From Marisa cornuarietis (lineage: Eukaryota; Mollusca; Gastropoda; Architaenioglossa; Ampullariidae): DNA of 64,000 nucleotides. Numbering within the stretch: the first letter of the stretch is position 1; the number at the start of each line of letters is the position of its first letter. The notes beneath the pieces were generated by a model. The model worked only from the letters and a program-made list of their open reading frames with translations, made no database searches and had not been told where the DNA came from. Where the stretch lies: assembly GCA_004794655.1 (NCBI GenBank), contig SMMW01000622.1, positions 1-64,000 on the forward strand, written 5' to 3'. The translations under genes and the position numbers were made by a program. This document shows, in pieces, positions 1-13,322 of the stretch.

Positions 1-3000
1 CGCCAAACTTGACATAGCACGCACAGCACGTGGACCACGAAATATTCGTGCTCCTACGTATTGCACGAAAGAGACGGGTACAGAGCACTGCTTCCACATC
101 CTCACAGCCGCCAAGCTTTACATGGGGCCTTGTTATCACGGACAGCACGAGGAGCTTGAAAAACCCATGTTGCCATATCTTAGAAGAGACACAGAGGTAT
201 GCACACTGTGCCGCTGCTACACCACTCCCTCTATTAAGCCTTCGTGTGAACTATACGTAAAGCAATGCGTAAAACTAAGAATTGACCCATCAATTTTACA
301 CTTCACAATAAAATTTGTCAAAATATGTTTAAAATCAGCGCTGGGCAGCAACTTCGTCAATATTACACTAAACAGTCCTGTAATGTGCTTGAGGTTTTGC
401 TAGATCTCTTCACAAACTTGTTTTATCAGCTTTACTTCGCGACAGTCAAAACAACGGACTATTGACAAAATTTTGACAATCCCGAATAGATTTTATTGAA
501 GTTTGGTTTGAAACATTAGAAGTAAGTGTGAACATGCATAATAGACTGTATCATTCATAGAAACTACTTGATCTTCACTTTTGTACGAAGATCACGGTTG
601 ATGCTTCATCAAAATATTGCAGGAACAACTTTTCCGGCACCTACATCAACAAGAATAAAGTATATAACATGAATTAAAGGAGTTGGCAGTTAAAGGGTTA
701 AATAACCGCTAACGCCAAACTTTGACATAGCACGGACAGAACGTGGACCACGAAATATTCGTGCTCATGAGTATTGCACGAAAGAGACGGGTACAGAGCG
801 CTGCTTCCACATTCTAACCATAGCCGCCAAGCTTTACATGGGGCCTCGTTATCACGGACAGCACGAGGAGCTTGAAAAACCCATGTTACCATGTCTTACA
901 AGAGACACATAGGTATGCACACTGTGCCGCCGCTACACCATTCCCTCTATTAAGCCTTCGAGTGAACTAAACGTAAAGCAATGCGTAAAACTAAGAATTG
1001 ACCCATCAATTTTACACTTCACAATAAAAATTGTCAAAATATGTTTAAAATCAGCGGTGGGCAGCATCTTCCTATATATTACACTAAACAGTCCTGTAAT
1101 GTGCTTGAGGTTTTGCTAGATCTCTTCACAAACTTATTTTATAAACCAGCTTTACATCGCGACAGTCAAAACAACGGAATATTGACAAAATTTTGACAAT
1201 CCCGAATAGATTTTATTGAAGTTTGGTTTGAAACGATAGAAGTAAGTGTGAACATGCATAATAGACTGTATCATTCATAGAAACTACTTGATCTTCACTT
1301 TTGTACGAAGATCACGGTTGATGCTTCATCAAAATATTGCAGGAACAACTTTTCCGGCACCTACATCAACAAGAATAAAGAATATAACATGAATTAAAGG
1401 AGTTGGCAGTTAAAGGGTTAAATAACCGCTAACGCCAAACTTGACATAGCACGGACAGCACGTGGACCACGAAATATTCGTGCTCCTAAGTATTGCACGC
1501 AAGAAACGGGTACAGAGCACTGCTTCCGCATCCTAAACACAGCCACCAAGCTTTACATGGGGCCTCGTTATCACGGACAGCACGAGGAGCTTGAAAAACC
1601 CATGTTACCATGTCTTACAAGAGACAGAGAGGCATGCACACTGTGCCGCCGCTACACCCTTCCCTGTATTAAACCTTTGAGTGAACTATACGTAAAGCAA
1701 TGCGTAAAACTAAGAATTGACCCATCAATTTTACACTTCACAATAAAATTTGTCAAAATATGTTTAAAATCAGCGGTGGGCAGCAACTTCCTATATATTA
1801 CACTAAACAGTCCTGTAATGTGCTTGAGGTTTTGCTAGATCTCTTCACAAACTTATTTTATAAACCAGCTTTACATCGCGACAGTCAAAACAACGGAATA
1901 TTGACAAAATTGTGACAATCCCGAATAGATTTTATTGAAGTTTGGTTTGAAACGATAGAAGTAAGTGTGAACATGCATAATAGACTGTATCATTCATAGA
2001 AACTACTTGATCTTCACTTTTGTAAGAAGATCACGGTTGATGCTTCATCAAAATCTTGCAGGAACAACTTTTCCGGCACCTACATCAACAAGAATAAAGA
2101 ATATAACATGAATTAAAGGAGTTGGCAGTAAAGGGTTAAATAACCGCTAACGCCAAACTTGACATAGCACGGACAGCACGTGGACCACGAAATATTCGTG
2201 CTCTATGAGTATTGCACGAAAGAGACGGGTACAGAGCGCTGCTTCCACATCCTAACCACGGCCGCCAAGCTTTACATGGGGCCCCGTTGTCAAGGACAGC
2301 ACGAGGAGCTTGAAAAATCCATGATACCATGTCTTACAAGAGACACATAGGTATGCACACTGTTCCGCCGCTACACTATTCCCTCTATTAAGCCTTCGAG
2401 TGAACTAAACGTAAAGCAATGCGTAAAACTAAGAATTGACCCATCAATTTTACACTTCACAATAAAAATTGTCAAAATATGTTTAATATCAGCGGTGGGC
2501 AGCATCTTCATATATATTACACAAAACAGGCCTGTAATGTGCTTGAGGTTTTGCTAGATCTCTTCACAAACTTGTTTTATAAACCAGCTTTACTTCGCGA
2601 CAGTCAAAACAACGGAATATTGACAACATTTTGACAAATTCGAATAGATTTTATTGATGTTTGGTTTGAACTAGTAGAAGTAAGTGTGAACATGCATAAT
2701 AGACTGTATCATTCATAGAAACTTTTTTCGATCTTCACTTTTGTACGAAGATCACGGTTGATGCTTCATCAAAATATTGCGGGAACAACTTTTCGGGCAC
2801 CTACATCAACAAGAATAAAGAATATAACATGAATTTAATGAGTTGGCAGTTAAAGGGTTAAATAACCGCTTACGCCAAAATTGACATAGCACGGACAGCA
2901 CGTGGACCACGAAATATTCGTGCTCCTGAGTATTGCACGAAAGAGACGGGTACAGAGCACTGCTTCCACATCCTACCCACAGCCGCCAAGCTTTACATGG

Positions 3001-6000
3001 GGCCTCGTTATCACGGACAGCACGAGGAGCTTGAAAAACCCATTTAACCATGTCTTACAAGCGACACAGAGGTATGCACACTGTGCCGCCGCTACACCCT
3101 TCCCTCTATTAAGCCTTCGAGTGAACTATACGTTAAGCAATGCGTAAAACTAAGAATTGACCCATCAATTTTACACTTCACAATAAAATTTGTCAAAATA
3201 TGTTTAAAATCAGCGGTGGGCAGCATCTTCGTCTATATTACACTAAACAGTCCTGTAATGTGCTTGAGGTTTTGCTAGATCTCTTCACAAACTTGTTTTA
3301 TCAGCTTTACTTCGCGACAGTCAAAACAACGGACTATTGACAAAATTTTGACAATCCCGAATCGATTTTATTAAAGTTTGCTTTGAAACAGTAGAAGTAA
3401 GTGTGAACATGCATAATAGACTGTATCATTCATAGAAACTACTTGATCTTCACTTTTGTACGAAGATCACGGTTGATGCTTCATCAAAATATTGCAGGAA
3501 CAACTTTTCCGGCACCTACATCAACAAGAATAAAGAATATAACATGAATTAAAGGAGTTGGCAGTTGGAGGGTTAAATAACCGCTAACGCCAAACTTGAG
3601 ATAGCACGGACAGCACGTGGACCACGAAATATTCGTGCTCATGAGTATTGCACGAAAGACACGGGTACAGAGCGCCGCTTCCACATCCTAACCACGGCCG
3701 CCAAGCTTTACATGGGCCTCGTTATCACGGACAGCACGAGGAGCTTGAAAACCCATGTTACCATGTCTTACAAAGAGACACAGAGGTATGCACACTGTGC
3801 CGCCGCTACACCCTTCCCTGTATTGCCTCGAGTGAACTATACGTAAAGCAATGCGTAAAACTAAGAATTGACCCATCAATTTTACACTTCACAATAAAAT
3901 TTGTCAAAATATTTAAAATCAGCGGTTGGCAGCATCTTCGTCTATATTACACTAAACACTCGTAATGTGCTTGAGGTTTTGCTAGATCTCTTTACAAACT
4001 TGTTTTATAAACCATCTTTACTTCGCGACAGTCAAAACAACGAAATATTGACAAACTTTTGACAATCCCGAATCGATTTTATTGAAGTTTGGTTTGAAAC
4101 AGTAGAAGTAAGTGTGAACATGCATAATAGACTGTATCATTCATAGAAACTACTTGATCTTCACTTTTGTATGAAGATCATGGTTGATGCTTCATCAAAA
4201 TATTGCAGGAACACCTTTTCCGGCACCTACATCAACAAGAATAAAGAATATAACATGAATTAAAGGAGATGGCAGTTAAAGGTTAAATAACCGCTAACGC
4301 CAAACTTGACATAGCACGAACAGCACGTGGACCACAAAATTTTCTTGCTCCTAATTATTGCACGAAAGAGACGGGTACAGAGCGCTGCTTCCACATCCTA
4401 ACCACAGCCACGAAGCTTTACATGGGGCCTCGTTATCACGGACAGCACGAGGAGCTTGAAAAACCCATGTTACCATGTCTTGCAAGAGACACAGAGGTAT
4501 GCACACTGTGCCGCCGCTACACCTTCCCTGTATTAAGACTTCGAGTGAACTATACCTAAAGCAAAGCGTAAAACTAAGAATTGACCCATCAATTTTACAC
4601 TTCACAATAAAATTTGTCAAAATATGTTTAAAATCAGCGGTTGGCAGCATCTTTGTCTATATTACACTAAACAGTCCCGTAATGTGCTTGAGGTTTTGCT
4701 AGATCTCTTCACAAACTTGTTTTATAAACCAGCTTTACTTCGCGACAGTTAAAACAACCGAATATTGACAAAATTTTGACAATCCCGAGTAGATTTTATT
4801 GAAGTTTGGTTTGAAACAGTAGAAGTAAGTGTGAACATGCATAATAGACTAAATCATTCATAGAAACTACTTGATCTTCACTTTTGTACTAAGATCACGG
4901 TTGATGCTTCATCAAAATATTACAGGAACAACTTTTCCAGCACATACATCAAGAATATAACATGAATTAAAGGAGTTGGCAGTTAAAGGGTTAAATAACC
5001 GCTAACGCCAAAATTGACACAGCACGGACAGCATCGTGGACCACGAAATATTCGTGCTCCTAAGTATTGCACGAAAGAGACGGGTACAGAGCGCTGCTTC
5101 CACATCCTAACCACAGCCGCCAAGCTTTACATGGGGCCTCGTTATCACGGACAGCACGAGGAGCTTGAAAACCCATGTTACCATGTCTTACAAGAGACAC
5201 AGAGGTATGCACACCTGCCGCCGCTACACCCTTCCTGTATTAAGCCTTCGAGTGAACTATACGTAAAGCAATGCGTAAAACTAAGAATTGACCCATCAAT
5301 TTTACACTTCACAATAAAATTTGTCAAAATATGTTTAAAATCAGCGGTTGGCAGCATCTTTGTCTATATTACACTAAACAGTCTCGTAATGTGCTTGAGG
5401 TTTTGCTAGATGTCTTTACAAACTTGTTTTATAAACCATCTTTACTTCGCGACAGTCAAAACAACGAAATATTGAAAATTTTGACAATCCCGAATCGATT
5501 TTATTGAAGTTTGGTTTGAAACAGTAGAAGTAAGTGTGAACATGCATAATAGACTGTATCATTCAAGAAACTACTTGATCTTCACTTTTGTACTAAGATC
5601 ATGGTTGATGCTTCATCAAAATATTACAGGAACAACTTTTCCAGCACCTACATCAAGAATATAACATGAATTAAAGGAGTTGGCAGTTAAAGGGTTAAAT
5701 AACCGCTAACGCCAAACTTGACATAGCACGGACAGCACGTGGACCACGAAATATTCGTGCTCCTAGTATTGCACGAAAGAGACGGGTACAGAGCGCTGCT
5801 TCCACATCCAACCACAGCCGCCAAGCTTTACATGGGGCCTCGTTATCACGGACAGCACGAGGAGCTTGAAAACCCATGTTACCATGTTTACAAGAGACAC
5901 AGAGGTATGCACACTGTGCCGCCGCTACACCCTTCCCTATTAAGCCTCGAGTGAACTATACGTAAAGCAATGCGTAAAACTAAGAATTGACCCATCAATT

Positions 6001-9000
6001 TTACACTTCACAATAAAATTGTCAAAATATGTTTAAAATCAGCAGTTGGCAGCATCTTCGTCTATATTACACTAAACAGTCCCGTAATGTGCTTGAGGTT
6101 TTGCTAGATCTCTTTACAAACTTGTTTTATAAACCAGCTTTACTTCGCGACAGTCAAAACAACGGAATATTGACAAAATTTTGACAATCCCAAATAGATT
6201 TTATTGAAGTTTGGTTTGAAACAGTAGAAGTAAGTGTGAACATGCATAATAGACTATCATTTGTAGAAACTACTTGATCTTCACTTTTGCACGAAGATCA
6301 TGGTTGATGCTTTATCAAAATATTGCAGGAACAACTTTCCGGCACCTACATCAACAAGAATAAAGTAACATGAATTAAAGGAGTTGGCAGTTAAAGGGTT
6401 AAATTACCGCTAACGCCAAACTTGACATAGCACGCCCAGCACGTGGACCACGAAATATTCGTGCTCCTAAGTATTGCACGAAAGAGACGGGTACAGAGCG
6501 CCGCTTCCACATCCTAACCACGGCCGCCAAGCTTTACATGGGGCCTCGTTATCACGGACAGCACGAGGAGCTTGAAAAACCCATGTTCCCATGTCTTACA
6601 AGAGACACAGAGGCATGCACACTTTGCCGCCGCTACACCCTTCCCGTATTAAGCCTTTGAGTGAACTATACGTAAAGCAATGCGTAAAACTAAGAATTGA
6701 CCCATCAATTTTACACTTCACAATAAAATTTGTCAAAATATGTTTAAAATCAGCGGTTGGCAGCATCTTCGTCTATATTACACTAAACACTCGTAATGTG
6801 CTTGAGGTTTTGCTAGATCTCTTTACAAACTTGTTTTATAAACCATCTTTACTTCGCGACAGTCAAAACAACGAAATATTGACAAAATTTTGACAATCCC
6901 GAATCGATTTTATTGAAGTTTGGTTTGAAACAGTAGAAGTAAGTGTGAACATGCATAATAGACTGTATCATTCAACGAAACTACTTGATCTTCACTTTTG
7001 TATGAAGATCATGGTTGATGCTTCATCAAAATATTACAGGAACAACTTTTCCAGCACATACATCAAGAATATAACATGAATTAAAGGAGTTGGCAGTTAA
7101 AGGGTTAAATAACCGCTAACGCCAAAATTGACATAGCACGGACAGCACGTGGACCACGAAATATTCGTGCTCCTAAGTATTGCACGAAAGAGACGGGTAC
7201 AGAGCACTGCTTCCGCATCCAAAACACAGCCGCCAAGCTTTACATGGGGCCTCGTTATCACGAACAGCACGAGGAGCTTGAAAAACCCATGTTACCATGT
7301 CTTACAAAAGACACAGAGGCATGCACACTGTGCCACCGCTACACCCTTCCCTGTATTAAACCTTTGAGTGAACTATACGTAAAGCAATGCGTAAAACTAA
7401 GAATTGACCCATCAATTTTACACTTCACAATAAAATTTGTCAAAATATGTTTAAAATCAGCGGTTGGCAGCATCTTCGTCTATATTACACTAAACAGTCT
7501 CGTAATGTGCTTGAGGTTTTGCTAGATCTCTACAAACTTGTTTTATAAACCATCTTTACTTCGCGACAGTAAAAAACAACGAAGTATTGAAAAATTTTGA
7601 CAATCCCCAATCGATTTTATTAAAGTTTGCTTTGAAACAGTAGAAGTAAGTGTGAACATGCATAGTAGACTGTATCATTCAACGAAACTACTTGATCTTC
7701 ACTTTTGTACAAAGATCACGGTTGATGCTTCATCAAAATATTACAGGAACAACTTTTCCAGCACCTACATCAAGAATATAATATGAATTAAAGGAGATGG
7801 CAGTTAAATGGTTAAATAACCGCTAACGCCAAACTTGACATAGCACGGACAGCACGTGGACCACGAAATATTCGTGCTCCCAAGTATTGCACGAAAGAGA
7901 CGGGTACAGAGCGCTGCTTCCACATCCTAACCACAGCCGCCAAGCTTTACATGGGGCCTCATTATCACGGACAGCACGAGGAGCTTGAAAAACCCATGTT
8001 ACCATGTCTTACAAGAGACACAGAGGTATGCACACTGTGCCGCCGCTACACCCTTCCCCTGTATTAAGCCTTCGAGTGAACTATACGTAAAGCAATACGT
8101 AAAACTAAGAATTGACCCATCAATTTTACACTTCACAATAAATTTGTCAAAATATGTTTAAAATCAGCGGTTGGCAGCATCTTCGTCTATATTACACTAA
8201 ACAGTCTCGTAATGTGCTTGAGGTTTCGCTAGATCTCTTTACAAACTTGTTTTATAAACCATCTTTACTTCGCGACAGTCAAAACAACGGAATATTGACA
8301 AAATTTTGACAATCCCGAATCGATTTTATTGAAGTTTGGTTTGAAACAGTAGAAGTAAGTGTGAACATGCATAATAGACTGTATCATTCATAGAAACTAC
8401 TTGATCTTCACTTTTGTATGAAGATCATGGTTGATGCTTCATCAAAGTATTGCAGGAACACCTTTTCCGGTACCTACATCAACAAGAATAAAGAATATAA
8501 CATGAATTAAAGGATTTGGGAGTTAAATGGTTAAATAACCGCTAACGCCAAACTTGACATAGCACGGACAGCATGCGGACCACGAAATATTCGTGCTCCC
8601 AAGTATTGCACGAAAGAGACGGGTACAGAGCGCTGCTTCCACATCCTAACCACAGCCGCCAAGCTTTACATGGGGCCTCGTTATCACGGACAGCACGAGG
8701 AGCTTGAAAAACCCATGTTTCCATGTCTTGCAAGAGATACAGAGGTATGCACACTATGCCGCCGCTACACCCTTCCCTGTATTAAGCCTTCGAGGGAACT
8801 ATACGTAAAGCAATGCGTAAAACTAAGAATTGACCCATCAATTTTACACTTCACAATAAAATTTGTCAAAATATGTTTAAAATCAGCGGTTGGCAGCATC
8901 TTCGTCTATATTACACTCAGCAGTCTCGTAATGTGCTTGAGGTTTTGCTAGATCTCTACAAACTTGTTTTATAAACCATCTTTACTTCGCGACAGTAAAA

Positions 9001-12000
9001 AACAACGAAATATTGAAAAATTTTGACAAAACCCAATCGATTTTATTAAAGTTTGCTTTGAAACAGTAGAAGTAAGTGTGAACATGCATAATAGACTGTA
9101 TCATTCATAGAAACTACTTGATCTTCACTTTTGTACAAAGATCACGGTTGATGCTTCATCAAAATATTGCAGGAACAACTTTTCCAGCACCTACATCAAG
9201 AATAGAATATACATGAATTAAAGGAGTTGGCAGTTAAAGGGTTAAATAACCGCTAACGCCAAACTTGACATAGCACGGACAGCACGTGGACCACGAAATA
9301 CGTGCGTTCCAGTATTGCACGAAAGAGACGGGTACAGAGCTGCTTCCACATCCTAACCACAGCCGCCAAGCTTTACATGGGGCCTCGTTATCACGGACAG
9401 CACGAGGAGCTTGAAAACCCATGTTACATGTCTTACAAGAGACACAGAGGTATGCACACTGTGCCGCCGCTACACCCTTCCCTCTATTAAGCCTTCGAGT
9501 GAACTATACGTAAAGCAATGCGTAAAACTAAGAATTGACCCATCAATTTTACACTTCACAATAAAATTTGTCAAAATATGTTTAAAATCAGCGGTTGGCA
9601 GCATCTTCGTCTATATTACACTAAACACTCGTAATGTGCTTGAGGTTTTGCTAGATCTCTTTACAAACTTGTTTTATAAACCATCTTTACTTCGCGACAG
9701 TCAAAACAACGAAATATTGACAAAATTTTGACAATCCCGAATCGATTTTATTGAAGTTTGGTTTGAAACAGTAGAAGTAAGTGTGAACATGCATAATAGA
9801 CTGTATCATTCATAGAAACTACTTGATCTTCACTTTTGTACGAAGATCACGGTTGATGCTTCATCAAAATATTGCAGGAACAACTTTTCCGGCACCTACA
9901 TCAACAAGAATAAAGAATATAACATGAATTAAAGGAGTTGGCAGTTAAAGGGTTAAATAACCGCTAACGCCAAACATGACATAGCACGGACAGCACGTGG
10001 ACCACGAAATGTTCGTGCTCCTAAGTATTGCACGAAAGAGACGGGGACAGAGCTCTGCTTCCACATCCTAACCACAGCCGCCAAGCTTTACATGGGGCCT
10101 CGTTATCACGGACAGCACGAGGAGCTTGAAAAACCCATGTTACCATGTCTTACAAGAGACACAGAGGTATGCACACTGTGCCGCCGCTACACCATTTCCT
10201 CTATTAAGCCTTCGAGTGAACTATACGTAAAGCAATGCGTAAAACTAAGAATTGACCCATCAATTTTACACTTCACAATAAAATTTGTCAAAATATGTTT
10301 AAAATCAGCGGTGGGCAGCATCTTCGTTTATATTACACTAAACAGTCCCGTAATGTGCTTGAGGTTTTGCTAGATCTCTTTACAAACTTGTTTTATAAAC
10401 CAGCTTTACTTCGCGACAGTCAAAACAACGGAATATTGACAAAATTTTGACAATCCCGAATAGATTTTATTGAAGTTTGGTTTGAAACAGTAGAAGTAAG
10501 TGTGAACATGCATAATAGACTGTATCATTCATAGAAACTACTTGATCTTCACTTTTGTACGAAGATCATGGTTGATGCTTCATCAAAATATTGCAGGAAC
10601 AACTTTTCCGGCACGTACATCAACAAGAATAAAGAATATATTATGAATTAAAGGAGTTGGCAGTTAAAGGGTTAAATAACCGCTAACGCCAAACTTGACA
10701 TAGCACGGACAGCACGTGGACCACGAAATGTTCGTGCTCCTAATTATTGCACGAAAGAGACGGGTACAGAGCGCTGCTTCCACATCCTAACCACAGCCGC
10801 CAAGCTTTACATGGGGCCTCGTTATCACGGACAGCACGAGGAGCTTGAAAAACCCATGTTACCATGTCTTACAAGAGACACAGAGGCATGCACACTGTGC
10901 CGCCGCTACACCCTTCCCTGTATTAAGCCTTCGAGTGAACTATACCTAAAGCAAAGCGTAAAACTAAGAATTGACCCATTAATTTTACACTTCACAATAA
11001 AATTTGTCAAAATATGTTTAAAATCAGCGGTTGGCAGCATCTTCGTCTATATTACACTAAACAGTCTCGTAATGTGCTTGAGGTTTTGCTAGATCTCTTT
11101 ACAAACTTGTTTTATAAACCATCTTTACTTCGCGACAGTCAAAACAACGAAATATTGACAAAATTTTGACAATCCCGAATCGATTTTATTGAAGTTTGGT
11201 TTGAAACAGTAGAAGTAAGTGTGAACATGCATAATAGACTGTATCATTCAACGAAACTGCTTGATCTTCACTTTTGTACAAAGATCACGGTTGATGCTTC
11301 ATCAAAATATTACAGGAACAACTTTTCCAGCACCTACATCAAGAATATAACATGAATTAAAGGAGATGGCAGTTAAATGGTTAAATAACCGCTAACGCCA
11401 AACTTGACATAGCACGGACAGCATGCGGACCACGAAATATTCGTGCTCCCAAGTATTGCACGAAAGAGACGGGTACAGAGCGCTGCTTCCACATTCTAAC
11501 CACAGCCGCGAAGCTTTGCATGGGGCCTCATTATCACGGACAGCACGAGGAGCTTGAAAAACCCATGTTACCATGTCTTACAAGAGACACAGAGGTATGC
11601 ACACTGTGCCGCCGCTACACCATTTCCTCTATTAAGCCTTCGAGTGAACTATACGTAAAGCAATGCGTAAAACTAAGAATTGACCCATCAATTTTACACT
11701 TCACAATAAAATTTGTCAAAATATGTTTAAAATCAGCGGTTGGCAGCATCTTCGTCTATATTACACTTAACAATCTCGTGATGTGCGTTAGGTTTTGCTA
11801 GATCTCTTTACAAACTTGTTTTATAACCCAGCGTTACTTCGCGACAGTCAAAAAGACAATCCGGAAAAGATTTTATTGCAGTTTGGTTTGAAACCGTAGA
11901 AGAAAGTGTGAACATGCATAATAGACTGTACCATTCATAGAAACTACTTGATCTTCACTTTTGTACGAAGATCATGGTTGATGCTTCATCAAAATATTGC

Positions 12001-12436
12001 AGGAACAACTTTTCCGGCACCTACATCAACAAGAATAAAAGAATATAACATGAATTAAAGGAGTTGGCAGTTAAAGGGTTAAATAACCGCTAACGCCAAA
12101 CTTGACATAGCACGGACAGCACGTGGACCACGAAATATTCGTGCTCATGAGTATTGCACGAAAGAGACGGGTACAGAGCGCTGCTTCCACATTCTAACCA
12201 TAGCCGCCAAGCTTTACATGGGGCCTCGTTATCACGGACAGCACGAGGAGCTTGAAAAACCCATGTTACCATGTCTTGCAAGAGACACAGAGGTATGCAC
12301 ACTGTGCCGCCGCTACACCCTTCCCTGTATTAATGCTTCGAGTGAACTATATGTAAAGCAAAGCGTAAAACTAAGAATTGACCCATCAATTTTACACTTC
12401 ACAATAAAATTTGTCAAAATATGTTTAAAATCAGCG
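1..12436 (+). repeat. Tandem array of ~710 bp element-derived satellite units
   Basis: A unit of about 710 bp repeats head to tail. Using the shared GCCAAACTTGACATAGCAC start, units begin near 2, 714, 1434, 2152, 2874, 3589, 4299, 5007, 5711, 6415, 7121, 7828, 8547, 9258, 9969, 10688, 11397 and 12095, so lengths run from 698 to 722 bp. The array is open at the left window edge and stops inside the 18th unit at 12436. Each unit has two diverged core repeats (~120 bp each, sharing a CACGGACAGCACG motif), a 3' flank containing the hairpin ATTGA-CCCA-TCAAT, and a 5' flank ending in TTAAAGGGTTAAATAACCGCTAAC. The same three-part order is found as stand-alone dispersed copies at 54.3-55.1 kb and 58.4-58.8 kb, so the satellite unit is a complete mobile-element copy. 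Resemblance to mollusc elements with core repeats (Helitron/HINE or 'pearl' type) is an inference from architecture. Confidence 0.95.
10688..11396 (+). repeat. Representative single unit of the ~710 bp array
   Basis: This unit shows the internal structure clearly. Core repeat 1 runs from about 10688 to 10799, starting GCCAAACTTGACATAGCAC. Core repeat 2 runs from about 10800 to 10930, starting GCCAAGCTTTACATGGGGCC. The two share the CACGGACAGCACG box followed by a GAAAGAGACGG or AAGAGACACAG box. From about 10930 to 11190 is the 3' flank, and from about 11190 to 11396 the 5' flank of the next copy. Many units hold an open frame of 93 codons (here 10811-11092) with a CTLCRRY segment. Between neighbouring units most changes in it alter the amino acid, so it looks like a chance frame kept by homogenisation and not a selected gene. 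Confidence 0.85.
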
Positions 12437-12680
12437 TCTCCTTCATCTTCTTCCAATCCTTGCTCCAATTATTCCGAGAAATATTATCCACAAATGAACA
12501 AAATTTTTCCTGAAGTCGCCTTCCCCATCTTCTTCGAATCCTTCCTCCGATTATTCCGAGAAATAATATCCAGAAATGAACAAAATTTTTCCTGAAGTCG
12601 CCTTCCTCATCTTCTTAAAATCCTTTCTCCACTTTTTCCGATAAATAATATCCGAAAATATACAGAATTTCTCCTCCCCC
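12437..12680 (+). repeat. Three-copy ~82 bp minisatellite abutting the array end
   Basis: Three tandem copies with a period of about 82 bp carry the motifs ATTATTCCGAGAAATA and TTTTTCCTGAAGTCGCC. The latter motif ends near 12518 and again near 12600. The third copy (from about 12601) is more diverged and runs into a C-run and A-run near 12676-12692. The minisatellite begins exactly where the 710 bp unit is cut off. Confidence 0.8.
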
Positions 12681-13147
12681 CCCCAAAAAAAAAATTGCGT
12701 AAAACTACCAAATCACTTAACTTCTTCTGTCTCCTCGCTACAACCTCCTGAGATGTATTCCTCTTCTTCATCGATCCACATTCACGTAAAAACTCAAAAA
12801 ACAAATGAGTCTTCGACTAAACTCAACACAAACAACCTTGTCACTTCTGCATCCATCCTAAACTTCTTTCTGCTATACTTTCCAGACTCTGCACCTCTCA
12901 ACCTTTCCTTGAATTCCACAACTGCACCACAAATTTTCGCGAAATTTCCATGCACACTCGCCATCTTCAATCCTCTCGAATTTCTATCGTCTGCTCACAT
13001 CAAATCAAAACTATTCCGCGCCAAATATCACATGACTAAAACAAGCCAATAATTTAACGACTAAAACCAGCCAATAATTTATCACAACTCCATGTCAATC
13101 ACCATCACGTCACTCGACCAGTCCTGAACATTTCTCCTGTACAACAA
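12681..13147. other. Unassigned spacer with a short 25 bp duplication
   Basis: No gene is recognisable. The stretch is C/T-rich on the plus strand, with short open frames that lack any family signature. Between about 13033 and 13080 there are two copies of a 25 bp segment (ACTAAAACAAGCCAATAATT and ACTAAAACCAGCCAATAATT). Confidence 0.5.
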
Positions 13148-13322
13148 AACCTACCCCTAACCCTACCCCACACCCCTAACCCCACTTCATAAATCACACA
13201 CAACACCAACCAATGCCCAACCTCACACCCCTCTGAAATATCGATCCTACCCGGTCTCCCCTTCCACAAAATAGCACAGCCCGCCGTGACCTAGTAAAAC
13301 CACCCATATGAAAGTCCTGCCG
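13148..13322 (+). repeat. Dispersed repeat with degenerate telomere-like (CCCTAA) tract, copy 1
   Basis: A degenerate CCCTAACCC-type tract (13148-13186) is followed about 80 bp later by a segment containing AAAATAGCACAGCCCGCCG...TGAC...CCCATATGAAAG...TGCC. The same order, with AAAATAACATAGACCGGCC...TGAC...CCCATATCAAAG...TGCC, recurs at 63881-63940 after a similar tract. The telomere-like tract therefore appears to belong to a dispersed repeat and does not mark a chromosome end. Confidence 0.5.

Noticed and set aside
10811..11092. A 93-codon open frame repeated in many of the 710 bp units, with a CTLCRRY motif.
   Set aside because: Between units the changes are mostly amino-acid changing (for example TISSIK versus TLPCIK, YVKQC versus YLKQS), and several units break the frame. 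It behaves like a neutral frame in a homogenised repeat.
1..12436. Regular spacing of the repeats as a possible CRISPR or gene-cluster signal.
   Set aside because: The whole unit is conserved with no variable spacers, unit length is ~710 bp, and the setting is a eukaryotic genome.
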